Shown piece by piece: positions 44,100-56,373 of a stretch of DNA of 64,000 bases. Positions within the stretch are counted from its first letter, which is position 1, and every line of letters starts with the position of its first letter. A program made the position numbers and the translations under genes. A model generated the notes under the pieces. That model was not told the DNA's origin and made no database searches. It saw nothing but the letters and a program-made list of their open reading frames with translations. The stretch is from Daedaleopsis sinensis (taxonomy: Eukaryota > Basidiomycota > Agaricomycetes > Polyporales > Polyporaceae): NCBI GenBank assembly GCA_033807695.1, contig CM066307.1:2356001-2420000 (forward strand), written 5' to 3'.

Positions 44100-46306
44100 G
44101 TGTCTATTAAGTCCGTAATCAAACCATCCAACCGTAATCTACCTCTTCTGGGCTCGCAGTGGCGTCCGCGGCGGCTGCGGTGACCTTCCGACGTCCCATG
44201 GTCTGTAGATGCCACCAGGATGCCACGGTGGTATCTCCAGTGTTCGTGAATGCACCTGTCGCGGTGATGAATCGCGACAAGGCTTCGATCCCTTCCTCGG
44301 TTCCGACTATATCTTCGACAGTCATCGCTTGATCCCCGCTACGAAGTAGGTGACGGTGCCGGTCATATCATATCGCGGGCATTCGAGTAGGATGTGGCGA
44401 CGGGTCTGAAAGCTCGCACCACAAGAGCAGTTCGTGGGTTCGGAGGGTTACGAAACGTTGGGAGTACTATGCAGAGTGAGACCGTACGCGTGTCGACTCG
44501 GAATGGTGGTGAACGCGCCAGTTACGTACTGTGTCCTCTTGGAGTGACCTGCTGTTCACAAATGTCAGGTCGAATACAGAGAGATGCTTATCGTCGTGCG
44601 AGTGGTACGTCCATTGGTCCGGCTCGTTCACAAGAGCTAGATGATCCCGAAGCTCGCACCACTCTACGACTCTGTTGTGCCGGTCGTTCTCCCTGTTGGT
44701 CTGCCACATCCTGTGATGTGTTCCAGTCACCCGCGAACACTGTTGGGGTGTCCGAGGGAAACTGTGCGGTCCATTGGGTGCGCTCCCCACGCTCTACTAG
44801 TTCCGTGTCATTGTAAACGGTCACGAGTAGAACGGAGGGATGCGGACGTTGACAGACATCGACCACTTGTATGTCAAAGTCTTTGACGTAGTCGCGCCTC
44901 GTGTAATAGCACATAACGCGCGGACATACGTGTTGCGGTATGTTCAGCTTCGGTAGTACCGGTTGTCAATGAGGATATGCCGCTGTGCCGCGCATTCCGT
45001 TACCTATTGATCCAAACCATGTTTCAGTAATTAACAGTCAGTCTCACCTATGAATGTGTTCAGGATTGTGTGCATGACATCGTTACGCCGATTCGCGTTG
45101 ATGCACGTGACCGCGACCGGCTGCGCGCGGGCGATTCTCATGTGCTGGGTGGTCGCCGCCGCGATTGACGCACTTGAGTTCGACGGGTTCGCATACATCC
45201 TGCACGCCACATGTTTCACAGCGATATTGAGTGGAGAGGTGGACTCTCGCGCAAATCCTGCATGCCGGTTTGTTCGTGCACGCTCGGGTGGGGTGGTCGG
45301 GCTTGTAGCACCGCTCGCAATACCTTATCGGTGGTATCTCCACGTGTGGTAAGACACGGCATACACACCCTAGAAGGAAGACACTCACTCGCCGTAACAT
45401 CTCGTCTGCATCCTCCTGTTTCGCGAAGGCTACGACCACGGACGCTAGCCTTTGGGACGCGCGCTCAGCGTCTGCGCACATCCAACGAGTGGCTGTCACG
45501 ACTCGGAGCTCCATGTTCTTCATGCCTTAATTGTTGACCTTGAGGTATTCCATGATGGTGTGGACCGACGTATCGGTTTTCACTCCCTGCAGATCGCAAG
45601 TAGTGGGGACCCCGTCGACTCGTACCTTCCACCACTTGGCATCTGTTGATGCCCTCCATGACCTTCCATCCCCGATGATGCGCGGCACGAAGTCTTGCTG
45701 GTGCCGTAGAATCTGTGCGGCCGTTAGACCCTGACACGCGAAGACGATGATGTGGCCCGCTGGGTTCCAAGTATATCCGGCGATCGGGTACTGCAAGTCG
45801 GAGTGTTTACGCACCGCATTGTTCGCTTTGGCCCATGCCTCCGTGCTGACTTCTCGTGCTTACGAACTTATCAGAGTGCTCGCTGGCCGTCGTGCTCGCC
45901 TTCCCCTTGCTCTGCTGCTGTCGCGGGGCCGTCTTAGCTAGCGAGGCGTACGAGCTCTGACTCCCTCCTGCGGCCACGGGCAGTTGTATGAGCTGTCTGT
46001 ACTCTGCGGTCTTCTCCAGTGCTGCTGCTACTTTGGATACTTGCACCCGAAGTGTCTGAAACGAGCGTCATTGTCGCCGCTCGAGAAGCGTAGGCCTACC
46101 GTGACCAAGCTAGCCAACTCCTCCATCTCCGATTTCACCTGTACGCTTGAATCCCCTACACTTACGTCCCACAGGAGGTCCTGCAAGGACAATTGGAAGC
46201 TGCGATTCATGTCGACGCACCTGTCATTGACTTCCTCAATGCGCGTTGGCTCCTGCTCGGACCACAGAACCTTCTGCACCTCTCGGTCTTCGTCATCTAC
46301 CTCCAT
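44100..46306 (-). mobile_element. Decayed LINE (Tad-like) retrotransposon, RT deleted
   Basis: On the minus strand the pieces follow LINE order. First comes a gag-like ORF1 (from about 46306) with GYTWNPAGHIIVFACQGLTA and CCHC knuckles CERCYKPDHPTRAC and CRICARVHLSTQYRC (45523-45083); a TAA breaks it at about 45527. Next is an APE-type endonuclease with VYNDTELVERG, VFAGDWNT and, after a frameshift, HHRMW, then LALVNEPDQWTYHS and VFDLTFV (44914-44460). Directly after it comes NCSCGASFQTRRHILLECPR and ALSRFITATGAFTNT, the terminal Cys motif that normally follows the reverse transcriptase. The reverse transcriptase, expected between the last two parts, is missing. Such elements copy themselves through RNA; this copy cannot. 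Confidence 0.75.
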
Positions 46307-49300
46307 CCCGCCTGTCCCTCAGAGGCATTGTCTCCTCCCGTGTGTGGCCTTTGGTAGCCTTCCGCGTTGGACTTCGCCCTCTTGAAAGTGTCGTGAGCAG
46401 TGTGTCGGTGTGTCGTCGGGGTGTTGAGAATAACCGGATGGTTGGGCGCTACTCGTGAACGTGCCGGTATTGAAACGTTGACGTGTCCTGCTGTTGACGG
46501 TCTTCCTCCCTCCTTCGCGTTTTGCGCGGAAGGGGGTACGCTCGAAGCGTGTTTGTTCGATATATTGGGCGGTTTCTGCTTGTTGCGAGTAGTGAACCTT
46601 CTGGAGCTTCTTCGAGTGTTGCCCAGCAATCATGGGAAAAATCCGAGGATCCAGGTGATGGTACATGAGAGAGAGGAGCGCGCGCGCATGAACTTGAACA
46701 CGGATCATGACGTCATAGCGTACGATACGCGTCTTCAATGTTAAACACGCCCGGGCCTATCGACATCTTATATTGATTCGAACGCTGAGTTATCGAGGGA
46801 AGATCTTGTGAACCCCACCGCATAGCATGGCATCCAAGCGATTCGATATGATATTTGTTTTACTGCATCAACAGTGCGCCCGCAAACGGCCGCACTATCG
46901 CGAGCGTTTTACTACTAACACTAGCTTTGGCCATCATGAGATCTTCTCGCCCTAAAGCGTCTACGTCTGTACAAAGTCTTCGCTTTGCCATCCGTATGTC
47001 AAGGTGAGTTTGGCGCATAAACTGATAGCAATTCGTAAGCAGTCGTTCTCGCATGCTCAGAATGCTCTTACTCGTTTTGCATCCCTTCCGTGAGGTCGTG
47101 CTTTGGATGGGGCTGCAGAGAAGCACCGTAAGTACACGTTTGGTCCATGGGGAACTACCGACATTACCTCGTGGTAGTGGAATCGGCAGCGCGACGGTAT
47201 CCTCGGTCCAGGCACGAATGTACGCGCAGACCCGCTGCCGCCTTTTCGGCCCTTCCGGCCCTTTTGGTATACGAATCCAATCGCCGTCATCGCCTGTGGC
47301 AGACGTTAGTGCGGCCGGGACGTTACACGCAATCGTTCTACTCACCGCTACGAATTCCTCCCAGTGCAACCGTCCTCGACTACCGCGTCCAATTTTGAAG
47401 ATGGAAGCAAACACCTGCAGTCAATCGTGTCAGTACTAGCAGCTGCGGCTCCTTCCCATATCACACTGACATAGTATAGCTTGCCTTTCACTGTGATCAC
47501 CATGGCCGGGACGTGTCGCGGGGTTTGGACGTGCAGCAACCGGAGACTGACCTCGTCTTCGTCTGATGGGCGGCTCCGTTCGACGCGTCGTGATAGAGTT
47601 CGTCGGGGACGGCTGCCAGCGCCGGTCACCCCGACGAGCTCTATCGTGTCCACGCCCCGTGATGCATTTTGCGCCAATTGGACCTGAGCCTCAAGCAGTG
47701 ACGATCTAGCCCGATGTACTCCTGGGGTCGTCAAGCAGTTACGTTGTCAATAACTATCAGGGCGGGCGCGACCGCGCTCACGACGCGTCCGCCCCCTCCG
47801 CGCCTCCGCTCTCACCACGCGCCCTCCCGGACAACGCGTCCGCCCCGACGACGCGTCCGTGCATGCACACGACGTGTCCGACGTCCGCACCGGGAGTCCC
47901 CGACAAGCTCAAGGAGGCACAGCAGTCCCTCTCCGGCGCACATAACGAATGCTGTACGCCCGAGAGGGATGCTATGTCCCACCCTCCTCTCCTCTCCCCG
48001 CCCACCGTTCTCGCATGCTGCGCGCAGCTCCCACCCGCCGACTTCCCCAACTGCCATTCTCGCATGGACGGCTACGCCCGCTTCCGCCCGACATTCTCGC
48101 GGGGATGGCGCAGTCCGCTGGCGGTCGCGCAGATCCTACACGCCCTCTCTCCCCTCGCGGGGCACAATTTCGCGCGGATGGTGCACCATCCCGCGCGCAC
48201 AGAACCCCACTCGAACGAGCCAAATCACTCCCTAGCGCGCGCCCAGCCCGTCGTGCTGTACGCCCCGCAAACAGTGCTGTGTCATTCCCTTGCCTCCCCA
48301 CCCCCATTCTCGCATGCTGCGTGCAACGTACTGTTGCGCGCACACCTCCCAATCGCAGTCTCTCCCATCGCGGTGAACCTATGGCGGGATTCGTGCCCGG
48401 TCCAATGTGCTCGATTGCCGTGCTCCCCCATAAGTCGGATGCGTGCGCCCTGTCGCCCATCAACGTGTCAGTCGCGATCATGCGTGGCCAATACAACAAG
48501 ATTGGCGACGGTGGAGGAGGTGGGCTAGAGCCACCATCATCCACCGCCACGGACACGTCGGTTGGCAGCGCGGATCTCGTATGTATCCGCCGGCGTACAG
48601 AAGACGCCGCCCTTCGGCACGTATTCGCGTCGCGCTCCCTCAGCACGTCCTATGCGAGCACAGGTCGCGTCCGCCTTCACCAACACACGACGCGTCCCCG
48701 CACAACGCGGACCAGGCATGCTCGTGTACAGGCTCGTGAAGAACTGGCCTTGGAGGTACGCTGCAGTACGTCCTCGCTTGGCCGCTTGACACCGTCTGAC
48801 GCACGCGTTCTCGCTCTCCTCACAGAGGGCATTACGACCCATCTCCGGCGTACGTGCTCACCTCGACTCCTCTCAACCGTAGCACTGACATGTCTTGACA
48901 GCCACGCTGTCACGTCGAGCGCGAGCGGCCATGACGGGTTGGCAGGACCGGAATCTCCTGCCAGTGGTGAATGAGCAGATGGGTTCAACGACGAAGAGCA
49001 CTCGCCTTGGATCGCCGCGACGTCCCATCCTCGTCCAGAGCGGTACGTGCAACACCCCACATTCACTTCGAGTGCGGCTAGACTCCTCCGAGTCGTCGCC
49101 CGTGTCGCATGCGCATGTGGACCAGTCGCCCGGTGAGTTCCATTGCGAATGTGTCTGTGTCCATGTCAGGATGTTCGTGGACTTCGGCTCACGCTCCACG
49201 CAGGACTGCGCAGGTTGAATGAAACCCAAGGACGCCCTGCGCGCATCGGACGGCCGAGTGCGAGTCGTCTCGCCGTTCGTGCGTCCCGTCTTGCGCGCCA

Positions 49301-50413
49301 GCCGGTCAGGGTACTGATCGTCTCATCCCACAGGCACAGCGAAGGCCGCAGGGTAGTTCGCGGCGGGAATCTGCATGCCCTGCGCAGGTTGTGCTTCGAG
49401 GCGCGTGAGTCCACGGGCACGAACACGCCCTGTTCCCGACTTGAAGCTCACCGAAGGATGGGACGGTGCGAGCGGCGACTCCGAGGCCGAGCACACGGTC
49501 GGTTGCAGGACGGTGGGATCCGGCGACATACTCTGCGCATGGCTCTGGTGAGTGAAACTTTCTCATATTTCCCAAACAATGAATACATTTCTTACCGTCA
49601 AACAGGCCAACCAGAGTCAACGGTGTCGCTATTCCCCCAGAGGAACTACGGCGTCACCGGATGACACACAGGATCAGCAACCCGTGTTGTTTGTGTCCGC
49701 GAGTATTACGAGGCACATCAGAGTTGGTCGAGGCAGCCGTGCTAATCCTTCGCGATGGCCCGTGGTCTGGGGAGTGTGTCGCCTTGTGCGCTAAGGGCCG
49801 TTGCGGATACATTGGTAGGCGTGCTACGCGTTGTTGCGTAAGACACTCCAAGCTCACTGCGTGCTCGTGAAGTGTTTCTGGACCGGATCTACAAAAACCC
49901 GAAGCTTGAGCTAAAGTGTTACCCGGAACGTGGTGAGTGAGCTCACACAGCATTCACAGTGACAAGTAGTGATATGCACCTCGGCAGACCGAAGCAAAGA
50001 TCAACCACAACCAATTTACCACCGCTCCGAGGAGACAGAGAACATCTTTGACAAAGAAGTGGTGCAGCACTTCGATCCACGTGAGTTGCATGTTGGGCGG
50101 ACACCGACGTGGTTGGACTACAACTCACGTCGGAGCAGAAACTGTCACGGCTGATTCGCTAGGCCAAGGTTATTCCGCCCATCAGGACTGCTGCGGTGAG
50201 TATATTTGCCAGGCGAGGGGTCGAGAGGTCTCATATCTATGCATAGGACTGGGACGGGATTCAGACAACGGTAAGGAACGTGATAACCTTAAGTTTCAGT
50301 CCGCACTGAGTTCTATGTACAGTCCAAACTCGATTGGCACGAGTAAGACCCGGACGTGGAATACTGCCTCGCCCCGTTGGTTACCACGAATCGCTCAAAA
50401 AGCTCGACGCAAG
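46307..50413. other. No supported gene; possible LINE leader and GC-rich open frames
   Basis: A long plus-strand frame at 47949-48974 is Arg/Pro/Ser-rich and overlaps equally open frames on the minus strand, so GC content explains it. A piece at 46860-47414 minus (KIGRGSRGRLHWEEFVAVSR) faintly recalls a domain seen in other agaricomycete proteins but is too short to call. The phrase TCTCGCATGCTGCG recurs near 48012 and 48307, part of a diverged ~300-base duplication (about 47960-48110 and 48260-48400). Confidence 0.4.
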
Positions 50414-51530
50414 ACATAATGCGGGCATACCAGAATCGACTTTTAATCAGCTATTCGTGAGATGCAGACGTTGCGGTGATATCACGACGCGATTTGCATT
50501 CACTTGCCACAAATGTCCTTGCACTAACGGAGGGGTCTGAAGTAACGACTGTCGTTGTTGTATTCTTGTCGCATTGATATTCTTGATGTAACAATGTCAG
50601 GTGCTTCCGCGAGAACTCGGAGCGAGTGATGAGCTAGAACGTACCCCAGGTATATCCAAACGACTATGCCACCTTCTCCGAGTGATAATCTCACCAGCGA
50701 GGACAACAACGGATGAGACACAGGGTGAAGAAGCTCGTGACGGGTAAAACTCACCTGTCCGAGTCGATCTGAATTACCACATATGGGCACAGAAACCTAC
50801 AACCCTTCGCACTGCATCGTGTTTGCGTCCAAGCATCGTGATGCGCAGGCATCTATCGACAGAGCAGAGTCAGAACACTGTCAATTCGGCATTCACCTTG
50901 AGGACTCACCGCTCTCCTACCAGCTGCCAGTGTCGCTCTTGAGAGCGTCGCCACAGGGCCAGACCTCGCGTGCATCTACTACAGGAAGCATGCAGTTCCT
51001 GTGGAGTGATGGGTACCATACCAGCGAGCGAGAAGACGATCAATACACACTTGCAGCACATAACCTCCAGAGGCATTCGCGAAGCGGTGACCACCTGGGC
51101 ATGCGACGGGAGAGACTTGTGTTTGAGGCCCGAACGACCACGGTTACACCGCAGTCAGGGTGGTAGAAATCGATATGAGAGGCAGCAGTAGGAGTAATAG
51201 CCCCAATGTGCATTGCAAGCGTCCAGTCACGGTCGTAGCGGGTGTCGTGTTCGAAAATGAAGTGGCCAGAAGACAACTGGAGATCGTGTTTCAGCGAGCA
51301 CGCAGCGCTTTGCATGCGTCCATTTGGCAAATTGCCAAATTTCTGCACGCCGGGCTAACCTGTGTGCTCACTGTCCGCACGGTGATGATGACGGAGGAGG
51401 GCTAGGGGGAGGACTCCGGGATTGAGAACGCTGGCGTAACCGGCGGCTAAAATATATACGGCGGCTATAACACATTAACGCTGACCCGAGCAAAATATAT
51501 GAACAACGGCCGGATTCGAACATACAGACC
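50414..51530 (+). repeat. Long direct repeat, copy 2
   Basis: This copy is nearly identical to 41653-42629 over its first ~977 bases, then diverges. Here the flanking continuation (CGACCATGCGGTTCACATTAA) follows without the 1.1-kb segment. Upstream, the plus-strand frame 50334-50540 reads into the repeat and ends with the Cys/His-rich piece RCRRCGDITTRFAFTCHKCP. Confidence 0.8.
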
Positions 51531-51660
51531 CGACCATGCGGTTCACATTAATCCAACTGGCCTATGTGACCAATATCCTTACGGCATGTATGCATAACCA
51601 CAACAAGGTAGAGCTCGCGGCACACTAGAATCCTGGAGGACGGGCCCGGGAGACATCTCG
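51531..51660. repeat. Diverged repeat continuation, pairs with 43867-44012
   Basis: About 100-130 bases align with 43867-44012, sharing CCAACTGGCCTATGT, CATAAC(T/C)ACAACAAG and GCTCGCGGCACACTA with scattered changes. It continues the direct repeat and shows that the duplicated unit was originally longer than the nearly identical part. Confidence 0.55.
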
Positions 51661-52154
51661 CGAACTTGAACATGAAAAGCTGATGGTACAACACGGATAC
51701 ACATCGCTATGGCATATGATACTACATCTGTAATGCACATCGGAACACGCTTCCAAGACGGAGCTGATACATTGGGACCAGATTGCTCTTCTCTCTACGC
51801 ACGACAACCTCGCGGCACTCAGGCTGTCCTGTAGAGCTTACGTCTGACGCCGCGCAGTGGCCCGAGAGACGTGCTTGCAAGACGATGCATCGACCTCGTT
51901 ATTGTGAGCAGCCGCTTTGCCGTGGTTGTCGTTGCCCTTGTTCACGTTGTCCGAGTCGCTACTGGAGTGTTAGTAGTGATCCACCTCGCATAAGCATGAA
52001 GTACACATACCGCGACCGCTGCTCGCTGGTGCTGCTGCCAGTGGCGCAGTTGACACTGTCGTTGGCCGCGAAGCTACTACGAGTCACGAACATAAAGTTA
52101 GTTAACGATCCTACATCAGCGAGGAAACACAAAAGGGACTCACGGAAACTTATG
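51661..52154. other. No supported gene
   Basis: Short frames only. The part near 51900-52080 might hold further exons of the minus-strand gene at 52155-52604, but I could not find a convincing splice chain. Confidence 0.4.
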
Positions 52155-52604
52155 CAAACCTAAAGCGTAGAACGCCTCGATTTCGCGAAGAACGTTTATG
52201 TAGTCTTGGTACTCGTCATGGATCTTGACCATCTCGGGTAAGATGACAGAGTCGGTGTTCATCCCTACACCTCCAGAGTGAGATCCTGCAACGGACGGGA
52301 CGATGTGCGAGACTTACCACCATCTTTCTCATCAGAGTCCTGGAACAAGAACCCAGCCAAGGCCGGAGGAAAGACCTTCAACTGCGGCTGCTGAGCGAGC
52401 ATCATGGCGGAGGGTACGGTCGGTAAAAGTTGAAAGGCTAGAGGCAGAGGGGTCGGTCGCGGTGGTGCTGGCAGTGGTAGGAGAGTGAAGTGAGGCGGCG
52501 TCTGAAAGAAGCCGCGAACGGTTATATGGTCCAATCATATAGAGTTGTAACTCCGATCCTGGCGCGATTAAGGCGGTACATGTTAGCCACTCCTGTAGTT
52601 CCAC
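52155..52604 (-). CDS. Unrecognised spliced gene or fragment
   Basis: Two exons join in phase across a 47-base intron at about 52266-52313. The protein contains LPAPPRPTPLPLAFQLLPTV, then AMMLAQQPQLKVFPPALAGF then LFQDSDEKDGG, and after the intron MNTDSVILPEMVKIHDEYQD followed by YINVLREIEAFYALG. It looks like folded, ordinary protein and the frame is open, but I do not recognise the family. Both ends are unclear: no convincing start upstream of about 52604, and the exon after FYALG (a GTTTGCATAAG donor at about 52161) was not found. Confidence 0.4.
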
Positions 52605-53918
52605 TCGCCGGAGGGAATTTGGAAAACACCGCCTGGCTCTGGCTGCGAGAGCCCCGGGGAAGAGCGTCTTTACTGCCTACTTCCCCGGGAAGTACTCTCG
52701 GCCCGGGATGACGAGCAATACCCAGAAAGAACAAGTAGTCACTTACTCGCTTTCATGATGGGATGAAGGAACATTACGTGAATGCCAAGCGCGCGCCGCG
52801 AACGCGACATTTCGAGTTCAACCATTCGCGCCTGAATTGGAAGAACAATGTACGGTTTACTTGGCAGAAATGCACGCGATCGAGGGTAGCGAGGGGCTAG
52901 GGCTTGAACGTTCAAGCCTGGAGGCTGCCATTAATGACTCGGGCACACTACCTTTCAGTTAGAGCGTTCGGCGAGAATTCTTCCGGGTGTTGCGCGGACG
53001 CACGGTGACTACGGCGGCTGACCCTCAGCTGAGCGACCGTCGCTTCCGAATTGCGAACCTGGAGGCCCGTGTGCTCGTGGGTGTCAATCAGATAACAACC
53101 CTGGTACTCCTTGATGTGCACATCGAGTCCTCGACGTGCGCATGTGTAAAGCGGCCGACTCGGTCGCTGACGGACGGAATACATCGTGACTCCTAGATCT
53201 GATATTATAAAGTCAGTACCCTGGTAAATACGACAGGAATTCAACTACGGCGCACCGCACCGCAGCCGCAGTCCTCGAGAAATGCAGTATTGTACGTAAT
53301 TCTCTGTGGTCCTCGCCGTGACACGCGGCAGTGCACGCCCCAACCGTTGGGTGCGCATCGTCGTCCGAACTCCGGAACGCACCGTCCGAACCCCAAGTTT
53401 TCAGCGACAGGTACGTGTGCAGCGTGGAGTCGCCATCGAGGTAGTTCAATGACTAGGATGGCTTGTAGCCAGTCGGATGCCGCCTGACCTAATAATCGCA
53501 GGTTCCATTTGGGATATTAGTATCTAAGGTCGGTATAACGGAGGAGTACCTACAGCTCGAGAAGCACTCACAATCACGTCAACTTCGAAACAACAGCTCA
53601 ATCGGAGCCAGTCGAAGTCTGTGAAATGCTGAGAAGAGAATAGTACGGTCCACGTAAATGCGTCCGAGTCTGACCTGAGGGTACTCACAGTAGGTGTCGA
53701 GATGGGGACCGTGCTTGCTCGAAGTGCTGCAAGTGCCGCGGCGAGATTCTAGGATACTAGACGCGGCAGTCACGCATGGAGGGCGGTCGTAAACGCGCTA
53801 ACCTCCGAGTCGCCGCGCGAACCGTAGACGCCCCGTATACATATTCGAGCCCTCGCCATCCAGCGTAGGAGCCATCTCCATCTCCATCCTCGAGATCTGA
53901 CGCACTCCGCTTGTCACA
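52605..53918. other. No supported gene
   Basis: Only short frames on both strands without signatures. The phrase TCTTTACTGCCTACTTCCCC near 52670 sits in an imperfect palindrome (GCCCCGGGGAAG / CTTCCCCGGGAAG), of unknown meaning. Confidence 0.4.
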
Positions 53919-54522
53919 ATGGCCACCCCTTCGTCCAACGAGAACTTCGAGCCTCCCAGCCTCACCGATCCCTCCCATCCCATGCCAGTAGCGCTGGTCA
54001 TCACGTCGCCCGGCGATCAGACAAAAAGGCCCGAATCAGACACGTTCGCCCATGACGAAGGATATCCTGTGATTGAGAAGTGCGAGTCGATGACGGGGCG
54101 CGGTGAGTATCTTATGAGTGACTACACGCTGTGTCGACTGAACATCCGCAGAGATGCTCGTGTCCATCAATAATAATTCCGCTGGAGCCTTCCACCAAGT
54201 TTGCCACGCAAACTATCTGCTCCAGAAGTACTTCGCGGCGCTCTCACAGTTGCACGGCCGGGCAGCGTGGCTTATCGAGTCCTTCTATCTTACGATTCGC
54301 GAGCCCGTCGAGGCCCTGAAGAACACTGCCTTCAATACTTTGGAGCAGAAACTGATCGCCGCCGCCGCGGCTAGACCGTGAGTGGCATTTCGCATGGGGA
54401 GCTGGCGCGCATGTTTGATGAGCTGACTACATGTCCATAGGGGGACGACCGTGAACCAGTTGCGGACGCAAATCAGGCAGTATGTCGCTGCTCAGACCCA
54501 AGCCCGGATGCAACAACATTGA
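53919..54522 (+). CDS. Small spliced gene, unknown function
   Basis: Three exons (53919-54102, 54152-54377, 54441-54522) close exactly to about 163 residues. The first exon is Ser/Pro-rich and likely disordered. The second is a run of amphipathic helices (FHQVCHANYLLQKYFAALSQ, then LHGRAAWLIESFYLTIREPV). The end is Gln-rich (QLRTQIRQYVAAQTQARMQQ). I do not recognise it. Clean splice sites and exact phase argue that it is a real gene. It lies in otherwise gene-poor, repeat-rich DNA. Confidence 0.6.
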
Positions 54523-54656
54523 TGTCGCTGAGGGGAGGGTTGGTGAGAAGCACGACCGTCATGCTGCGCGAATGTACCCACAAACCTGCTCGTCGTGTTG
54601 GTGATGATGTATAGATTGCATGCCCGCTTGTATGATGTATTATCTTGAATGAATGC

Positions 54657-54863
54657 TTACCGCGATGACTCGGAGAGCCACCTGAAGTCCGAGTCGGCGC
54701 CGCACGTATTTGCCGTGCCGATCACGAAGCCGTCCTCATCGACCGTCTTCAGCTTGTACTTCTCGGTCGCTTTGAGCTCGCTCAGACCAGCGTCGGCGCC
54801 AACGACGACGAACGAAGCGGCCGCCTTGCAGGATGAACGCACCTTGGAGGAGGGTTGCCCCAC
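54657..54863 (-). pseudogene. RFC1-like BRCT domain fragment
   Basis: The minus-strand frame reads CKAAASFVVVGADAGLSELK, then ATEKYKLKTVDEDGFV. This matches the second half of the BRCT domain of the large subunit of replication factor C, where V-V-G-x-D-A-G-x-S-K-L-x-x-x-x-x-x-x-L-x-T-x-x-E-D-x-F is conserved. The normal continuation into the clamp-loader ATPase is absent, and so is the start of the domain. It is a fragment of about 45 codons, probably a captured or duplicated exon. Confidence 0.5.
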
Positions 54864-56373
54864 TAGGCCGCATTCCGACTCGGAATAGGGGGCGGTTCGC
54901 CGCTACGGTGCTTTCGAGTAGTTTGTATGCGTCTGGATAGATGTAAGTGCAGGACCTTCTGCACGCCGGGCTATCCCGTAGGCAGCTCTCGTTGCCACGT
55001 ACTGTTGCCAAGATCATAGTCAGCGGACGAGTAGTAGTTCAACAAAGGTCAACGACTCGAGTCGGACTTGGGAGTTGCTCCGGAGTGCCAGCCCAACGGT
55101 CACTCGGGCCGCGGCCCGGGACAGCGGATTCCAGCAACCTGAGCCTCCGGAGTCCAACTGCACACACTCAGGCTGGCCGGGCCCGAACAGGTCCCAAGAG
55201 TGAGTACTTGAGTCCGAGTCCGGCCGCGGGTAGCTGCCGCCGCATACTCGTTGAACGTTCACTGAGTCATGTCCTAGTAGTATAACAATTCGGGGCCTTA
55301 CTACTGACAGGGTAGTATCGACTTGATCTGTAAGATAGCCTTCTAGTACCCAACCATGCCGCCAGGAAGCATGAGGATCTTGATTCGGAGAGGGCGCGAC
55401 TCAGCCGCCGGGTTGCGTTCCCTCCGCTGACCCAGCACGCATGCTCCAGATAACTTGGTCGGGGTAACCGCGACCTACGGGGCGGCCTGTCGCGCGACTG
55501 TGCGAGATTGGGGAGACCGTAGGGTATCGCTGACCTTCCCATTGATGGTCTACGAGAGCATCAGTGAATGATCGTAGCCGCAAGGCATACTACATACTAG
55601 CGTTCTGCATCGTGGCAATAATCAGATTCAGCTATCACTGACCTGACACAGAGCACAGCAAACGATCCTGACCAGTCGTTCACTCGACAACGAGGAATCC
55701 AGCCTGCGGACGCCATCTGAATGGCTTGGACCAAGGACTCGGAGCGGGTTCGCGGCATCGAGACCGTGGTACTCACCTTGGAAACGTTTCCATGATCACC
55801 GGTATTATTCCAATCGTTCTTCGTGTCCATTCGATGTCCTGAGGCAGAAGATGATTGTGTACGAGTCGACCTAGACTTCTTCTTGAGATTGACTAATCGT
55901 GGTGGGGCTTGTTGGTAGGGGATCCGAGTCGGAGGCCACGACAGATCAGCGAACGCTCCCTCGTTTGAAGTCAGTGTTCAGCGCAGGAGGGCCCGCCGCC
56001 AGAGTTGTCTTGATCCGGGAGTATTAGCAACCACGGTAGACACCGCAGGCTCTCGGCCGTTAGCAAGAGGAGGAGGAGGAGGAGTGTAAGAGACAGCAGG
56101 AGCGAAACCGGATTTTCGAGGCCTCCGACTCGGAGTCCGAATCAGAGTCAGGTCCGCGCCCAGCGTTCAGATCTCAGAGCCAGTCTAATTCACACGGAGA
56201 TGAATAGGATTAGGTAACCCCTGCGCCTTGATCGCACTCACATTCCGACTCCGCTGCCGGCACCGACCGTATACGGTGTGTCAAGAATATGATGAATTGG
56301 ACAAGAAATAGGTGACCGTGCTGTGCTTGCGCTTCAACATTAATATTCATATCACCTCCGAGTCCCCATCCCC
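54864..56373. other. No supported gene; TCCGAGTC-rich
   Basis: No gene is supported. The words GACTCGG and CCGAGTC recur unusually often (for example 54880, 55058, 55208, 55926, 56127). A short GGAGGAGGAGGAGG run lies near 56070. Confidence 0.4.

Noticed and set aside
47949..48974. 341-residue open frame on the plus strand
   Set aside because: It is Arg/Pro/Ser-rich, lies in very GC-rich DNA, overlaps long frames on the other strand and has no motif.
41653..51530. LTR retrotransposon with the direct repeats as LTRs
   Set aside because: The repeats do not begin with TG and end with CA, no primer-binding site was seen, and the only retroelement between them is a LINE on the minus strand without reverse transcriptase.
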